From Pseudorasbora parva (taxonomy: Eukaryota > Chordata > Actinopteri > Cypriniformes > Gobionidae), in the NCBI RefSeq assembly GCF_024679245.1, contig NC_090178.1:25511203-25575202 (forward strand): a stretch of DNA of 64,000 bases, given 5' to 3'. The number at the start of each line of letters is the position of its first letter. The stretch's first letter is position 1. Position numbers and translations under genes: made by a program. The notes under the pieces are model-generated. The model did no database searches. It saw only the letters and a list, made by a program, of their open reading frames with translations, and was not told the DNA's origin. Below are positions 1 through 14,650 of this stretch, one piece after another.

Positions 1-74
1 TCTCTTCAGAAGAAATTATTAATTTGCCTAGACTTTCAATGGATGGACAAAAATTTGATAATATTCAAAATACA

Positions 75-1679
75 TATAGTGGGTACAGAAAGTATTCAGA
101 CCCCCTTCAGAAATGTGTCACTCTTTGTTATATTGCAGCCATTTGCTAAAATCATTTAAGTTAATTTTTTTCTCATTAATGTACACACAGCACCCCATAT
201 TGCCAGAAAAACACAGAAATGTTGACATTTTTGCAGATAAAAAAAGAAAAACTGAAATATCACATGGTCCTAAGTATTCAGACCCTTTGTTCAGTATTTA
301 GTAGAAGCCCCCTTTTGATCTAATACAGCCATGAGTCTTTTTGAGAAAGATGCAACAAGTTTTTCACACATGGATTTGGGGATCATTTGCCATTCCTCCT
401 TGCAGATCCTCTCCAGTTCTGTCAGGTTGGATGGTAAACGTTGGTGGACAGCCATTTTCAGGTTTCTCCATAGATGCTCAATTGGGTTTAAGTCAGGGCT
501 CTGGCTGGGCCATTCAAGAGCAGTCATGTAGTTGTTGTGAAGCCACTCCTTAGTTATTTTAGTTGTGCTTAGGGTCATTATCTTGTTGGAATGTGAATCT
601 TCGGCCCAGTCTGAGGTCTTGAGCACTTTGGAGAAGGTTTTCGTCCAGGATATCCCTGTACTAGACCACATTCATCTTTTCCTCAGTTGCAACCAGTCGT
701 CCTGTCTCTGTCAGCTGGAAAGAAAAAAAAAAGAAAAAAAAAACATAGCATGATGCTGCCACCAACCTGATTCACTGTTGGGACTGTAGTGGACAGGTGA
801 TGAGCAGTATCTGGTTTTCTCCACACACACCGCTAAGAATTAAGGCCAAAAAAGTTCTATCTTGGTCTCATCAGACCAGAGAATCTTATTTCTCACCATA
901 TTTGAGTCCTTCAGGTGTTTTTTTTTTAGCAAACTCCATGCAGGCTTTCATGTGTCTTGCACTGAGTAGAGGCTTCCGCCAGAGCACTCTGCCATACTCT
1001 CTACTGTTGGAGGGCTGCAGTGATGCTCTCCCATCTCCCGACTGCATCTCTGGAGCTCAGCCACAGTGATCTTCGGGTTCTTTTTTAACTTCTCTCACCA
1101 AGGCTCTTCTCCCCAATAGCTCAGTTTGGCCAGATGGCCAGCTCTAGGAAGGGTTCTGGTCGTCCCAAACATCTTCCATTTAAGGATCATGGAGGCCACT
1201 GTGCTCTTAGGAACCTTAAGTGCAGCAGAATGTTTTTGTAATCTTGGCCAGATCTGTGCCTTACCACAATTCTGTCTCTGAGCTCTTCAGGCAGTTCCTT
1301 TGACCTCATGATTCTCATTTGCTCTGACATGAACTTTGAGCTGTAAGGTCTTATATAGACAGTTGTGTGGCTTTCCTATAATCTAACACAGCTGGACTCA
1401 AATTAAGCTGCAGAACCATCTCAGGATGATCAGAAGAAATGGACAGTACCGGAGTTAAATATATGAGTGTCACAGCAAAGGGTCTGAATACTTAGGACCA
1501 TGTGATTTTTCAGTTTTTCTTTTTTAATAAATCTGCAAAAATGTCTACAATTCTGTGTTTTTCTGTCAACATGGGGTGATGTGTGTACATTGATTGATTG
1601 AACAAATGATTTTAGCAAAAGGCTGCAATATAACAAAGAGTGAAAAATTGAAGGGGATCTACCCATTACCCATTGTATA
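75..1679 (-). mobile_element. Tc1-like DNA transposon, decayed, with about 220-bp IR/DR-type inverted repeats
   Basis: The left arm (75-296) and the right arm (about 1459-1679) are inverted copies. Both contain the string ctttgttatattgcagcc and the inner motif taagtattcagaccctttg. The inner transposase-binding-type repeats are at 271-288 and, inverted, at 1477-1494. The left outer copy is at 91-104 (agtattcagacccc). The right outer copy is not recognisable: the terminus there reads gggtaatgggtagatcccc. The ends abut TA on both sides. The roughly 1.6 kb length, the arms of about 200 bp and the paired direct repeats inside each arm match teleost Tc1 elements of IR/DR type. The element encodes a broken transposase on the minus strand and is judged immobile. 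Confidence 0.9.
291..1318 (-). pseudogene. Tc1-like transposase, frameshifted; intact 126-codon C-terminal part
   Basis: The product would be a DDE transposase acting in the nucleus on its own inverted repeats. The minus strand starts near 1318 with MRIMRSKELPEELRD, the usual start of a paired-type DNA-binding domain (helix-turn-helix). It soon loses frame, near the segment corresponding to the second helix. The C-terminal 291-671 stays open for 126 codons and shows SPDLNPIEHLWRNLK, where the E is the third catalytic acid, and ends AVLDQKGASTKY. The first two catalytic Asp residues fall in the frameshifted middle (about 672-950). An A-run at 721-742 interrupts the middle. Family length is about 340 residues, and the span here is consistent with that. 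No functional product is expected. Confidence 0.88.
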
Positions 1680-2254
1680 TCAGTAGTAATATATGGCGGT
1701 TCTTCTATTTAATCCATGTGCTGGTATTGAAAATGGTATTGAATATTGATACTTTTCAAGCTATCTTTTCAAAGTTAAATTCCAGTATCGTGACAACACT
1801 ACATTTTTGAACATTTTTAAAAGGTGTATGACTGAAAAAAAGTTTATAAACACTGCTTTACAGAACTCAATATAGTATTTAACCCACAGCATTCCGTGCA
1901 CTTTCACAAATTGGGGTTTTGCAGGACTGATTCTATATTCTCTGTTTCAAAGTTAAGAAGCAAAAGTGGCCCTTCACACATTTTCTCTCTCTCTCTCTCT
2001 GTCATTCTCTTTCCATCCCTTCGCTCTTACATTCTCCCTTCCTCTCACTCATCTGTCTGACATGAATTTTCAATCTCACTGTTTACCTTCCACTGCTGTG
2101 CCTAAAACAACACTGACATAGATAGAGCGCACATGAGAGAGCGTGAGAGAGAGGGAGAGACGGGAAGAAGATCAAGAAGAAGGCGGAGAGATATTAGTAA
2201 CACCAGCAAAGAGATGAAGAAAATAACAACGAAAGAGGTGCAAAAACAGAAAAG

Positions 2255-2256
<2 letters not shown>
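1680..2256. other. Anonymous AT-rich DNA with short CT and GA tracts
   Basis: No gene seen. A short (CT)n lies near 1984-2000. From about 2130 the + strand becomes GA-rich (gagagagagggagagacggg), leading into the TG array. Confidence 0.6.

Positions 2257-2312
<56 letters not shown>
2257..2312. repeat. (TG)n microsatellite, about 28 units
   Basis: Uninterrupted TG dinucleotides. Open frames through it on both strands are repeat artefacts. Confidence 0.97.
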
Positions 2313-2313
<1 letters not shown>

Positions 2314-3497
2314 TCCAAATAATGGCAAAAAGAGAAGCACGCTGGCTGAGAACCCTTTTGTATAGATGAAGTGGACATTGTCCAGTCACAGAAAGGGAGA
2401 GAGGGAGCGCAAAAATGGGACACAGAACATCAGGGATGAAATGGGAGAGCGAGATTTATAGAAATGGAGGGAAAGGAGGTAGACAGAAAGAATGATGTGG
2501 AGAGAAAAGGATTTTTTTAAACGACTGGGGAGGAAGGGGAGGCGGCGGAGAGCAAGCTTAGAATAGATACGCTCTCATCCACATGAAATATTGAACGAAG
2601 GAGCAAGAAAACAAGAGAGAGGAAAGGAAAATGGAGAGAATGATAGAGATAAATACAATCGTTATTTGTTTAGTGCGCGCTGAGGGAGAGTGCGAGATGG
2701 AGGGAGGGAGAGGACGAGAAGAAGGGAAGGAGAGCACTTTGGAAAAGATGGATGAACGAGAGAGCCCAGCCGGCAGCTGTGGAATGAAGGCCGTGCGGTG
2801 AGGGCAGGCTTTCCGAGAACGAAAGAGAGAGAAACATTTGTTTGGATTCTGATGACTGATATATGTGGATGAATGGTACGAGTTTGTTGAAAATATTACT
2901 CTGCAAAAAGTGTTTCATCATCTTTCTTCTCTCCCAACAGTCCTCCCCCTCCAATTTCACTCTCTCCCTTCTCTCTTTCACACTCTTCCTGCTTTGATCT
3001 CTCTCTTCTTACTGATCTTTTCCTCTCTCCCCCATCAAATTTGAAATGTTTGGCAGGTTTTGTTCAGATTAACGTGCAGAGGTGCTTGTGTTTTTCAAGC
3101 TTCTGCTCAAATTCGTCATGTTACCAACAGAGAGCCAAAGGCTAAAATTTCAGAGACACGTCATTTAAAACATTATTCATTTATAATCTTTGGCTTCTTC
3201 TCAGAAATCCCAAGAAAGAATGTTAGGTCTGTATCTCGTGATCATCTGAATTGCTCTTCAATGCTGCCTAATCTCATTACTTCAAATTGTGGTTTAATTC
3301 CCTTAGTTTAAAAGCAGGGGCTCGTATTGACATTTACCAAGCTTTTAGGAACTTAAGTCTATGACTAACATTGAAAAAAGCCTTTTTTAAGGTAAGTGTT
3401 TGCACAATAATCTATAGGCCTATCTATTAATATTATTATATTTGAATGAACAATTATCCTGACTGAAAGTGAGCAAAGTCTAAGCATGTTTATTATA
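2313..3497. other. Purine-rich tract and anonymous DNA
   Basis: 2390-2850 is strongly GA-rich on the + strand (gaggaaggggaggcggcgg and similar). It then switches to a CT-rich stretch at about 2915-3030. No homology, splice structure or RNA gene was seen. It is a mirror-type polypurine/polypyrimidine region rather than coding DNA. Confidence 0.55.
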
Positions 3498-3608
3498 CAC
3501 TCACCTAAAGGATTATTAGGAACATCATACTAATACTGTGTTTGACCCCCTTTCGCCTTCAGAACTGCTTTGATTCTATGTGGCATTGATTCAACAAGGT
3601 GCTGAAAG
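3498..3608 (-). mobile_element. Tc1-like transposon end with last 25 codons of transposase
   Basis: Read on the minus strand, 3607-3530 gives FQHLVESMPHRIKAVLKAKG followed by GQTQY and a stop. This is the C-terminal tail typical of Tc1 transposases (compare QKLVESMPRR...GGHTKY in the family). The terminal repeat begins just inside TA (3496-3497) with cactcacctaaaggattatt. Everything upstream of residue about -25 is missing, so this is a short relic. The sequence on the other side (3609 onward) is unrelated. Confidence 0.82.
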
Positions 3609-3751
3609 TCTGTGAGGTGAAGACCACATGTCCCAAGATTCTGCGCTAAAATTTAGCATCATCAGCATATGCCTTTGTTTTGAATAGGCGACCTCTAGCG
3701 GACGCAAAAGTTACATATTGCACATTTAATGCTTTATATTTAATACTTAAC

Positions 3752-3753
<2 letters not shown>

Positions 3754-3791
<38 letters not shown>

Positions 3792-3804
3792 GCACACACA
3801 CACA

Positions 3805-3898
<94 letters not shown>
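3754..3898. repeat. (CA)n microsatellite, about 145 bp, with CG interruptions
   Basis: CA repeats with two cgcg interruptions at about 3788-3808. The near-perfect repeat makes open frames on both strands that are not genes. Confidence 0.97.
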
Positions 3899-3900
<2 letters not shown>

Positions 3901-4585
3901 GCATATTTTAAAAACTTTATTATAAATGTACATTTATTTTATTAACAGCAATAATAACATATTTCACTGCCCAGCTTAGCCTTTCCATGTGAGGCTAATG
4001 AGGAAATGACATTGTCTTTCATTGCTCCCTTCACCAAGTGCGTTCCAAACATCTTCATTATGACACTGAAGTGCCCTTCTCTCTGCAAAGTCCCCACTTA
4101 AGGGCCCTCCCCGAGTAACTATAGGGCATAGGGATGCTCATTTCCGAATTTCCCTCAAACGAACGTAACCAACTGGCAGTTAGCATCACACTGGTTCCCT
4201 TAACAAAAATCCAGTATGATTGTTCTGTAGTCTGTCAGATTATTACAAAAAAAGAAGAAAAAAAAGAAACAAGAAAAAAAAAGTTTTTGATACTTCCACG
4301 TTTTGTCCAAGATCATTTTCCAGATGAAGCCTAGATGCAGTCGCCAGAATTAAAAAGCCAAAGCAAACACTATACCACAGTCCCATGATTTTAACATCAC
4401 CACCACTAAGCTTCTTTAAGCTCTTTTAGCTTTTATCTAAAATTATTTTCCCAGAACAAGATAGTTAGAGTAGTTTATAAGAGCACAATTTAATTTTCCT
4501 TACAGCTTCTATAGTCCCATTTAGCCACTTGTTAGCTACTTGTCCTATAATAGACTATTTTCACATTTCCGGGTTTCTAAGGGTG
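3899..4585. other. Anonymous DNA, no gene seen
   Basis: AT-rich single-copy-like sequence with A-runs at 4247-4284. The phrase accctctagcgg-type just before the CA array and the gcattccaaacatcttc-type text at 4030 suggest old repeats, but no boundaries can be set. Confidence 0.4.
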
Positions 4586-4830
4586 CGTTCACACTTGTCA
4601 TGTTTGGTTCGATTAAAAAAACCCTGGTGCGATTGCTCGGTTAGTGTGGTTCAATTGAACATATGTGAACGCTGCCATCCGAACCCTGGTGCGCACCAAA
4701 CAAGCAGACAGTGACCACTAAAAAGATGGGTCTCGGTCCGCTTCCAAACGAACTCTGGTGCGATTTGACTGATATATGAACGCAACACGGACCAAAGACA
4801 TGTAAACCAACCAAAAACAGGACGTAATGC
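4586..4830. repeat. Dispersed repeat of the 'gggtgcgttcacact' type
   Basis: Contains internal variants of ccctggtgcgatt/ccctggtgcgcacc/ctctggtgcgatttg at about 30-100 bp spacing, and gtgcgttcacacttg at its start. I recognise this as a common cyprinid interspersed sequence, probably a non-autonomous DNA transposon. Superfamily and exact ends are unresolved. Confidence 0.5.
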
Positions 4831-5518
4831 CACAAGATGCAACGCTACAAGTCAGCTGATTTGACGACGCAAAAAGATAGGTGTATCCAAAATGTAACAT
4901 TAATGTTAGAAGGCAAATGTGGAGCTGTGAAAAGGGTCCATTACACAAATGTTTTACTCTATCGTGCATGTATACTATTCTCCGCTTGCAAAAATCAACC
5001 TTCCAGGCACTGTATCTGCATTTATATACTTTATGTCCATAGTTAGTAGAAACACTAGACTCGCATAGATGTGACATGCAATTCACAAAACATCACAACA
5101 CTAAATTTAACTGTAAACAAAACTATAACCTATATCAACAACTACAGTCAACTACAGTTTTCATAAATCATGTACTTTGCCTCAGGTGCAAGACATTATG
5201 AATGATTAGATTTTAATTAATTAATTAATTAACATTAATTAATTTACATTAAATTGTTAAACATGCATAATACATAGTTGTACTTAATTATGCAGTTTAA
5301 TAAAACTGTTTTAAATCAAATTTGACAAATGACATAACGATAAACATTAAATAAATGTTCTCAGCACAGTCAGCAGTTAACCATTGTGTGTCAATTTTAA
5401 AAAGTTACTCTGAGGTCAACAGAGGACAAAAATGTTAAGTAAAAAAAAGTCATAAAAATGTGAAACTCGGAGCACAACCCCATGGCAGATTACTGTTTTT
5501 CTATCTCAGATATTACAC
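4831..5518. other. AT-rich DNA, no gene seen
   Basis: Includes a taattaattaattaa run at 5213-5236. Open frames here are short and without motifs. Confidence 0.45.
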
Positions 5519-5654
<136 letters not shown>

Positions 5655-5954
5655 CACATTTTGACATACTTACTAAAAATTATAACTTCATAATTTATAA
5701 CAAAAAATTCTCTATAATATTCAGTAGCAGAAAAAGGAATAAAATTAGTATTTGCTATAGGCCAAACTTGAGAAAAATGGCACCATCTGGTAAAATAAAA
5801 ATTTGAAGCCTTTCCTGAAATGAAAATAGCTCTTGTTCTGTTAATGAAAGCCTGTTAACAGACATGGCACTATTTTATAGTTAAAGGGCCCTGAGATTAA
5901 AAATTGTTTTAATTGGTTTCAATGGAGACATTTTGGTCCTTAAAGTTAGTTAGT

Positions 5955-6437
5955 AGTTCACTTTAAAATGAAAATTACCCCATGATTTACTCACCCTCAA
6001 GCCATAGGTGTATATGACTTTCTTCTTTCAGATGAACTCAGAGTACCACATGGCTCCGGGGGTTAATAAAGGCCTTCTGAAACGAATTGAAGGGTTTTTG
6101 TAAGAAAATATATTTAAAACTTTATCATGTAAAATATCTAGCTACCGCCAGACCACCTTCCATATTCAGTTGGACACGAAACTGTCACGATGTATCACTA
6201 GAACAAAGCATACGTTTTCTAAATTATAGATATTTTTCCTACTAAACCTCATCACTTCGCTTCAGAAGGAAGAATTAATCTCCTGGAGCTGTGTGGAGTA
6301 TGTTTGTTATGGATAAAATTTACTATTGAAAATGTACTATTTCACCCCATTTTAAAAGCCCATTTTAGGCCTACCCCATGATTTACTCACCCTTGAGCCA
6401 TCCTATATGATTTTTTCTTTCTGATGAACAAGCAGGC

Positions 6438-6517
<80 letters not shown>

Positions 6518-6640
6518 GCCTGTGTTAATGACAACTGCATACATTTCGTGTGTATTTTTATTTTTAATTTCACCCCCATTTCCTATAATAATCTATTTTA
6601 CATAGTAGCAAAATTGTTATTCTCAGGACCTTAAAAGAGT
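5955..6640. repeat. Fragments of a 'tagttcac...tttactcaccct' MITE family plus AT hairpin
   Basis: 5955-6040 (gtagttcactttaaaatgaa, gatttactcaccctcaagcc) and 6368-6420 (gatttactcacccttgagcc) are two same-orientation copies of the terminal part of a MITE family that recurs elsewhere in the window (for example 36889-37174, 55798-56043). The intact palindrome is not present here. Confidence 0.6.
6440..6512. repeat. (AT)n array inside inverted arms
   Basis: The array is flanked by caggcaaaattatata on the left and tatataattttgcctg on the right. The whole 6432-6523 block is therefore one perfect palindrome capable of cruciform or hairpin formation. Confidence 0.9.
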
Positions 6641-6974
6641 AAGGTCCTGAGTTGCTTGTCCATAGGCCTACTTGTTCAGCCAAAATAGCACTGTATATGA
6701 GGCTATCGCTTTTATTGTGTGATTCCTTTTTTATTTAAAATATTCACAAACTTAATTGTTTATCCTGTCATCAAATACCTGAGTGTGTTTTGTCATCTAA
6801 AAACCTTTATAAATTATCGCTTGATCTATAACGTGAGATGGGCGCCGCCATGTTTTTTCGCGCTGCAGTCATGAGTCCTGTCAGTTGGATTTACATCACG
6901 TGAATTCATCAGTTTCTCCCGAAATACGTGCACGTTAAGGTGCGTTCACCTTGTAATTCCTGTAATGGCCGCCC

Positions 6975-7048
6975 TAGACCCTTTTCGCATTTCCGAATTT
7001 TCTATATAGAATTTACTATGTAAATTCGGAAATTTAAAAAGGGTCTAT
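6975..7048. repeat. 74-bp imperfect palindrome, MITE-like
   Basis: The arms tagacccttttcgcatttcc and ggaaatttaaaaagggtcta face each other across about 20 bp. A related phrase (tagactattttcacatttcc) occurs at 4552. It is probably a tiny foldback transposon relic. Confidence 0.6.
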
Positions 7049-9180
<2,132 letters not shown>

Positions 9181-9581
9181 TAGGAGAAGGGAGAGTGAGC
9201 AGCAGAGTATTTCAAGTTCACGTGCCCTTAAGAGACCGGATAGCTTTAGGCACCAGCGAGGTTGTCACGCAAGATTGTGTGTGTGTTAAAGACCGTGTGT
9301 AAGAGCATGTACAAGAGAATACTGTCTACAAACCATATTTCATTACGCTTAGATGCTATAAATGTAACCTTGATGAGTAATTATTACTTCAATTATTAAA
9401 TAATGCATAAGATGGATGACTAACATTTTAACATGGAACAAAACAATATTTTGTTTGCATTAAGTGTTATTTTTTTTAAGGAATCCTTGAAGATCCCTTG
9501 AAATCCAGTCACATGTTTTATTTTTCGTTTACTTCTAATCATCTCAGACCATCACATATTATTCAGTTTGTTTTAGATCAG

Positions 9582-9773
<192 letters not shown>

Positions 9774-10640
9774 CAGACGCATGATAATCACAAATCACTC
9801 TAATATGCAAAACAAATTTTAAAAAAAAATGTCTTATTATTATTAATGTTGAATCATTAATATTGTCCTGATTATTATTTTTATTAAAACCATGATAGAG
9901 CTTTTTCAAGATTCTTTGATTAATATAAAAATCAAAATATCACATATATTTAAAATAGAAATTATTTGGAACATTATAAATGTCTTTACTGTGATTTTTT
10001 TAAATAAAGATTTAATGCATCCTTGCTGAGAATTAATTTAATAAAAAAGTTGTTATTTTACCAAATACTGAAGCATATATTTATGAATATATTCACTGAT
10101 AAATATGATTCTGTGGTAAAGCTTTAGCAAAACCTATTCAACTTTCTAATACTGATGTTCCCATCATGAACTAAGAGGCATGAATAATAAATAAGGTTGC
10201 ATTTTTCACAGTTTTTAGACTGGGTAATACTTCTATTATGTAGATATGTTGTCTGCACAATATCTACTGTATTATTTACTTAGATGCTTTAAAAGAATGG
10301 CTAAATTCAGTGTTATGTTTGAGTAAAATGTACTTCTGCAGACTACTGCAAAGTAGAAATTATACTCAAGAAACTTTAATTGACCAATACAGTTACTTAT
10401 TTTATTTGTTAAAACCTTGTATTTTAGATGAGTACATTTTATGTACGCATTTGTATAGTTTGTCCAAGCGGCAACCTCCCCCAGTTTCTGCTGAAGCCAA
10501 TAAGGAAGTGACTTAACGTGCAATTCATTGACAGGCTCCAGGAGGAAGCAGAATCTCACTGAGCCCCATATTAAAATGACCAAAGTTACAGAGGAAAAAA
10601 ACATGTTTACAGCCTGGGAAAAATTTTAGTTTTGGTCTAC
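9774..10640. other. AT-rich DNA, no gene seen
   Basis: No motif-bearing open frame. A 110-codon minus frame at 10272-10604 has no recognisable domain and ordinary AT-rich composition. Confidence 0.45.
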
Positions 10641-10905
10641 ACGGCTAATTTTGCCCTTCATGGCAACTGAACTCGCCTTACACTTTTGCATAATTAAGGG
10701 CGTGGTGACAGGTGGATCGGCGTTTGTCTGCTGTCTGTTAGTCATAGCGTCACCTCAGCTCTGCCCACGTCCCGCCTCTTTGCCCATGTTCTGTTATCCG
10801 TACAAGATGGCAACGGCCATCTTGAGTCTCTATACTTTACGCTTCAAAACTGCTCTTCAGAATCCTGTGGGTGATGTCTTTTTTTTTTTTACAGTCTATG
10901 GATTT
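10641..10905 (+). repeat. Dispersed repeat, copy A
   Basis: Matches, at roughly 70-75% by eye, the reverse complement of 60757-60990. Shared blocks include gcataattaagggcgtg, tgacaggtgga, cccgcctctttgcc, cttcaaaactgctctt and a T-run followed by acagtctatgg. Copy A lacks the section that in copy B lies beyond the TTAA insertion point. Confidence 0.75.
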
Positions 10906-12248
10906 GTCTAAACCCCAGTGACGGGTAGGTTTAGGGGCGGGGTTTGAGTTAGGTCAGTTCAACTCATCAAATACGGAAGATTTAGCAAAAATATGTACGA
11001 ATTGCTTTGAGATCGGGTTGGTATATAAACGTGGCCTCAAAACAACAACAAACACAACTTTAGTAGTGTTAAAACAAAGCCAAATCGGAAGATTAGGCAG
11101 TATCATTTGCTTCATTCTGTTTTACAGATACACAATCATTTGTTCCAGGTCTGCACTACTCACCACCTGTGTCAGTATGCCATGTCCTACTTCCACAAGC
11201 GATCACATCATTTCCTGTTTATTCAGCCTCCAGGCAAAGAGGCTGAGCAATCTGATTGGCTGCTTAATGTAATAACTGTCAGACAGGCTGACTGATTGGC
11301 CAATATGAGGTGGTGACTCTGCTCATATTCGCCGGACCGCTTCGACTCTGCTGCTCTCTCATCATCCCTCTGAATGGCCGTTGAGTGCTTCCTTTCAGGG
11401 TTTATCAGCTTGAGACGTTTATAGTGTTTTCAATTAAAAGAATGCAGTGGATGTGTGATAATGACCCTGATGATAATTGCACACTGCAGTGCAGCTTGAG
11501 ATTTGTATGGCAGTTTATAGCATCATCTCCCAGCTGTTGTGTTGAGTGTGCTGGTCTCATTGGGCCGTGGCTTCACAGGGCAGATGGGCGGCGATGAGAT
11601 TCGCTTATATGCACAGCTGTAAAACCAAAAAACATCACTCATCACAAGAGTTACTCATATGCTCTTAGTTAGGAAATAATGTGCGTTCCTTACCTGAGAC
11701 TTGTTATTCAAAAATAAACATACTGACTGATTTACAGACATTTCTCCAAAGCAAATAAATGGATTATGAGTCAGTTTTTCCACATAAAACAAGGTGATGT
11801 GATTGCATACTTCCTGTAATGCCAATCAGAATGTTTTATAATATTTAGACAGTAACTTCGCAGAGTCATGGAACGGTTCTCTCAATATCTTGCATAATAG
11901 TGGTCCAAATGCAGTTTATTCTCTCAAAGAACAACTCAATTATGGCGTGACGTTAAGGGTGCATGCAAAATCAGAATAACACTAGTGCTTTGTCATTTGC
12001 GTACACATTTGATCAACTAACTGATAAACATCTGTGCATCCTGACTCGTGGAAACTGTGCAGAACCCAGCCATCAGATTGGAACCGTTTGTTGTTGTTGA
12101 CTGCGGTCTACTGTTAATATAGGAATATTCCAGTTCTTGTCATTTTTACATTCAATATGACTCCGATGGTCTGTGAAGTGTGAACTGTTCGTGCACTGAA
12201 GAAAAAAAAGATTTTAGGTTTAACCTAAAAAAGTAAATATCCTGGTTG
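10906..12248. other. Single-copy-looking DNA, then start of an old repeat
   Basis: No exon recognised. 12195-12248 (gcactgaagaaaaaaaag, ggtttaacctaaaaaagtaa) and 12832-12920 look like the two halves of an older repeat that also occurs at about 27330-27430 (gccttaaaattttgagttta). Confidence 0.45.
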
Positions 12249-12824
12249 CTAGTGGTGTAGTCAAGACCACCTAATCCGAGACCGAGTAGAGACCTAGACC
12301 AATGTGTGCTGAGACCAAGACAAGACCAAGACTTTGAGGGGTTGAGACCAAGAGAACACAAAGACCAGACCAGCAATCCTTAAAATGATAGCTCATGCTC
12401 AAATTTATGAAAACGGCTCTTCTGCTCGTTATATTGGTTAATTATATCACGTTTAAATCCAGATCTCATACAATAACTTTTTGCAACAATATCTTGAATT
12501 TTGTGAGCATTTGTATAAATCTTTGTTGGTATTTTTTGCCACACAATCCCTAATTATTTTCTAAATTGACACAATTAATCAGTCAAATTAGAAATAAGTT
12601 ATTGATTGCAACTGAAGTAAGTTTTACATCCAATCACATTAATGATGTTAATAATTAAATCATTTTAGTGACATCCCAGCAGTTGTGGTCTTGACCGCTT
12701 TGAAACAAAATCCTGAGTCCTCTTAGTCTGAGAGCAAGACGAGGCCAAGTACAAATGTGGCCGAGACTGAGACCAAGACCTTCAAAAAATGGTCTTCAGA
12801 CCAGTCTTGAGTGCTACAACACTA
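12249..12824. mobile_element. Non-autonomous DNA transposon with 7-bp target duplication
   Basis: Ends are ctagtggtgtag on the left and, inverted, tagtgttgtagc on the right. The interior is full of GAGACCAAGAC-type motifs near both ends. The flank CTGGTTG is duplicated at 12242-12248 and 12825-12831. A duplication of 7-8 bp with short terminal repeats suggests hAT-like, but this is inference. It sits inside an older repeat (see 10906-12248). Confidence 0.75.
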
Positions 12825-14593
12825 CTGGTTGGCATAAAATTTTGGGTTTACTGAAATTAAAAGATTAACACAATGAAGGAGATTGGTATAATCAACAGAA
12901 ACTCAAAATATTATGTAAGTTGATTTGACAAACAAAAAATATTGTGATAAATCATAAGCGTTTGTTTGAACATTTGGGGACAAAAAGATTTTGATTTACT
13001 TTTATGCAGTGAGGATGCAATAAATTGATACAAAAGTAACAATACAGACATTTAGAATGTTACCAAAGATTTTCTCTTCTATTTTCCATTCTTTTAATAA
13101 TATTTTATTTTCTTCAAAGAATACTAAAAAAGATTTATCGCGGTTTCCTCAAAAATATTATGCAGAACAACAACCTTGATAAGAAATGTTTACTGACCAG
13201 CAAATCATCATATTAGAAGGATTTCTAAAGGATAATGATAAGGAAAAAATCTAAATAAAGGTAAGAAAACATGCTTCAACATATTGTATGAAATCAAGTC
13301 TTTGTTGTTGTTGTTGTTGCTTCAAGTAAATATCTCAACATATCAGAAAAGATAATAGAATGTTGTGATTTTTTTTGTTGTTTACTATAAAACAACACAA
13401 AACTGCTGATTTGTAAATATACATATTACAGTGGAAAGAAATGTGTCAACGAATGTTCAAAAACAACACTTCTGCAATAGATGTAGTGTAATTTTACTGA
13501 ATAACGGCAATCAGAGTTAACCACCAAACAGCCCGTAAAAGCTTGAAGTGATGCGTTTCAAATGAATACTGACACTGTTGTTTTTAGGCTGACGTCACAC
13601 AATGTGTCAAGTCAACTGGAATAAGTGAATCAATTAAGAAACATGGGGGGGGGGGGGGATTTCAGGAAGTAACACAACCTTAGATCACACAACACCTACC
13701 TTCTCATTAATCACAGTGAGACCATATGCACAATTAATAAAAAACTATTGCAGCTCTATAAAATGTGGCATGTATTTATGTAAAAAAAAAAAAAAAAAAA
13801 AACTTTCTGTGTGTTTGTCCAATCAATGGAGAATTATTAGCAGGAAGGAAGGAGACAGATAAAAGCTTTTAAATGCAATTAAATGCAGTCTTTTTTTTAC
13901 TTCTACTTAAAAATGTTTCTGATTAGATACACTGACTTAATTGAGTCATACGTTTGACACAGTAATATTATACTAAATTCAATATATAACAGATTTTACA
14001 CCACTGAGACAATCTAGACCCTCAAAATGCCTAACATTAACATTATCAACATACACGCTAAAAACACCCCAGCATGTGGAACATAATACCCTGCCTCAAC
14101 GAAACAAGGAAAATAAAACCCCAAACACAAAGCAAATTAAACAGCTTCCAGACCCTAAAAAGAGTGCATAAATTGGCAGTGTGTCTCATTACTGCAGGAC
14201 TCTCTCCAGTGACAAATCTGAGCAACTACAGAGTCAGCAATCACAGCTTAATAATGATAAAAGCAGGCACAAAATCCGGGAAAAACAAGGGAATAAATGA
14301 TCAACGGACTCTAAACGACAGGCAGAACTGAACCAGACAAAACAACTCACCGAATGCAAAAACGAAATAATAATAATAATACATGAATAAAAAAGTCTAC
14401 ATCAATTTAAACTAAATGCAACTGAATCTTGCAGTGATGTATATTATATTCATACTCTTTTCCACCATTTACTCTTATTGTTCCTCATACGCCTATAAGC
14501 AAAAACTGAAATGCTTTGGCAATATTGCAGTCCCTTAAAATAATACCAATTAAACTTTATTGACACTGAGAGAGACTCTGTGTGCGTGTATAT
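12825..14593. other. AT-rich DNA with homopolymers
   Basis: Holds a short TTG run (about 13303-13320), a G-run at about 13647-13659 and an A-run at about 13782-13801. No gene seen. Confidence 0.5.
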
Positions 14594-14595
14594 GT

Positions 14596-14636
<41 letters not shown>

Positions 14637-14650
14637 TGGGGGGGGGGGGT
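14594..14650. repeat. (TG)n followed by G-run
   Basis: tgtgtgtatgtgtgtg leads into pure TG, then gagtgggggggggggg. Confidence 0.93.

Noticed and set aside
2133..3925. Frames with poly-Cys/Val, His/Thr or Arg/Glu runs
   Set aside because: Translations of TG/CA and GA simple repeats.
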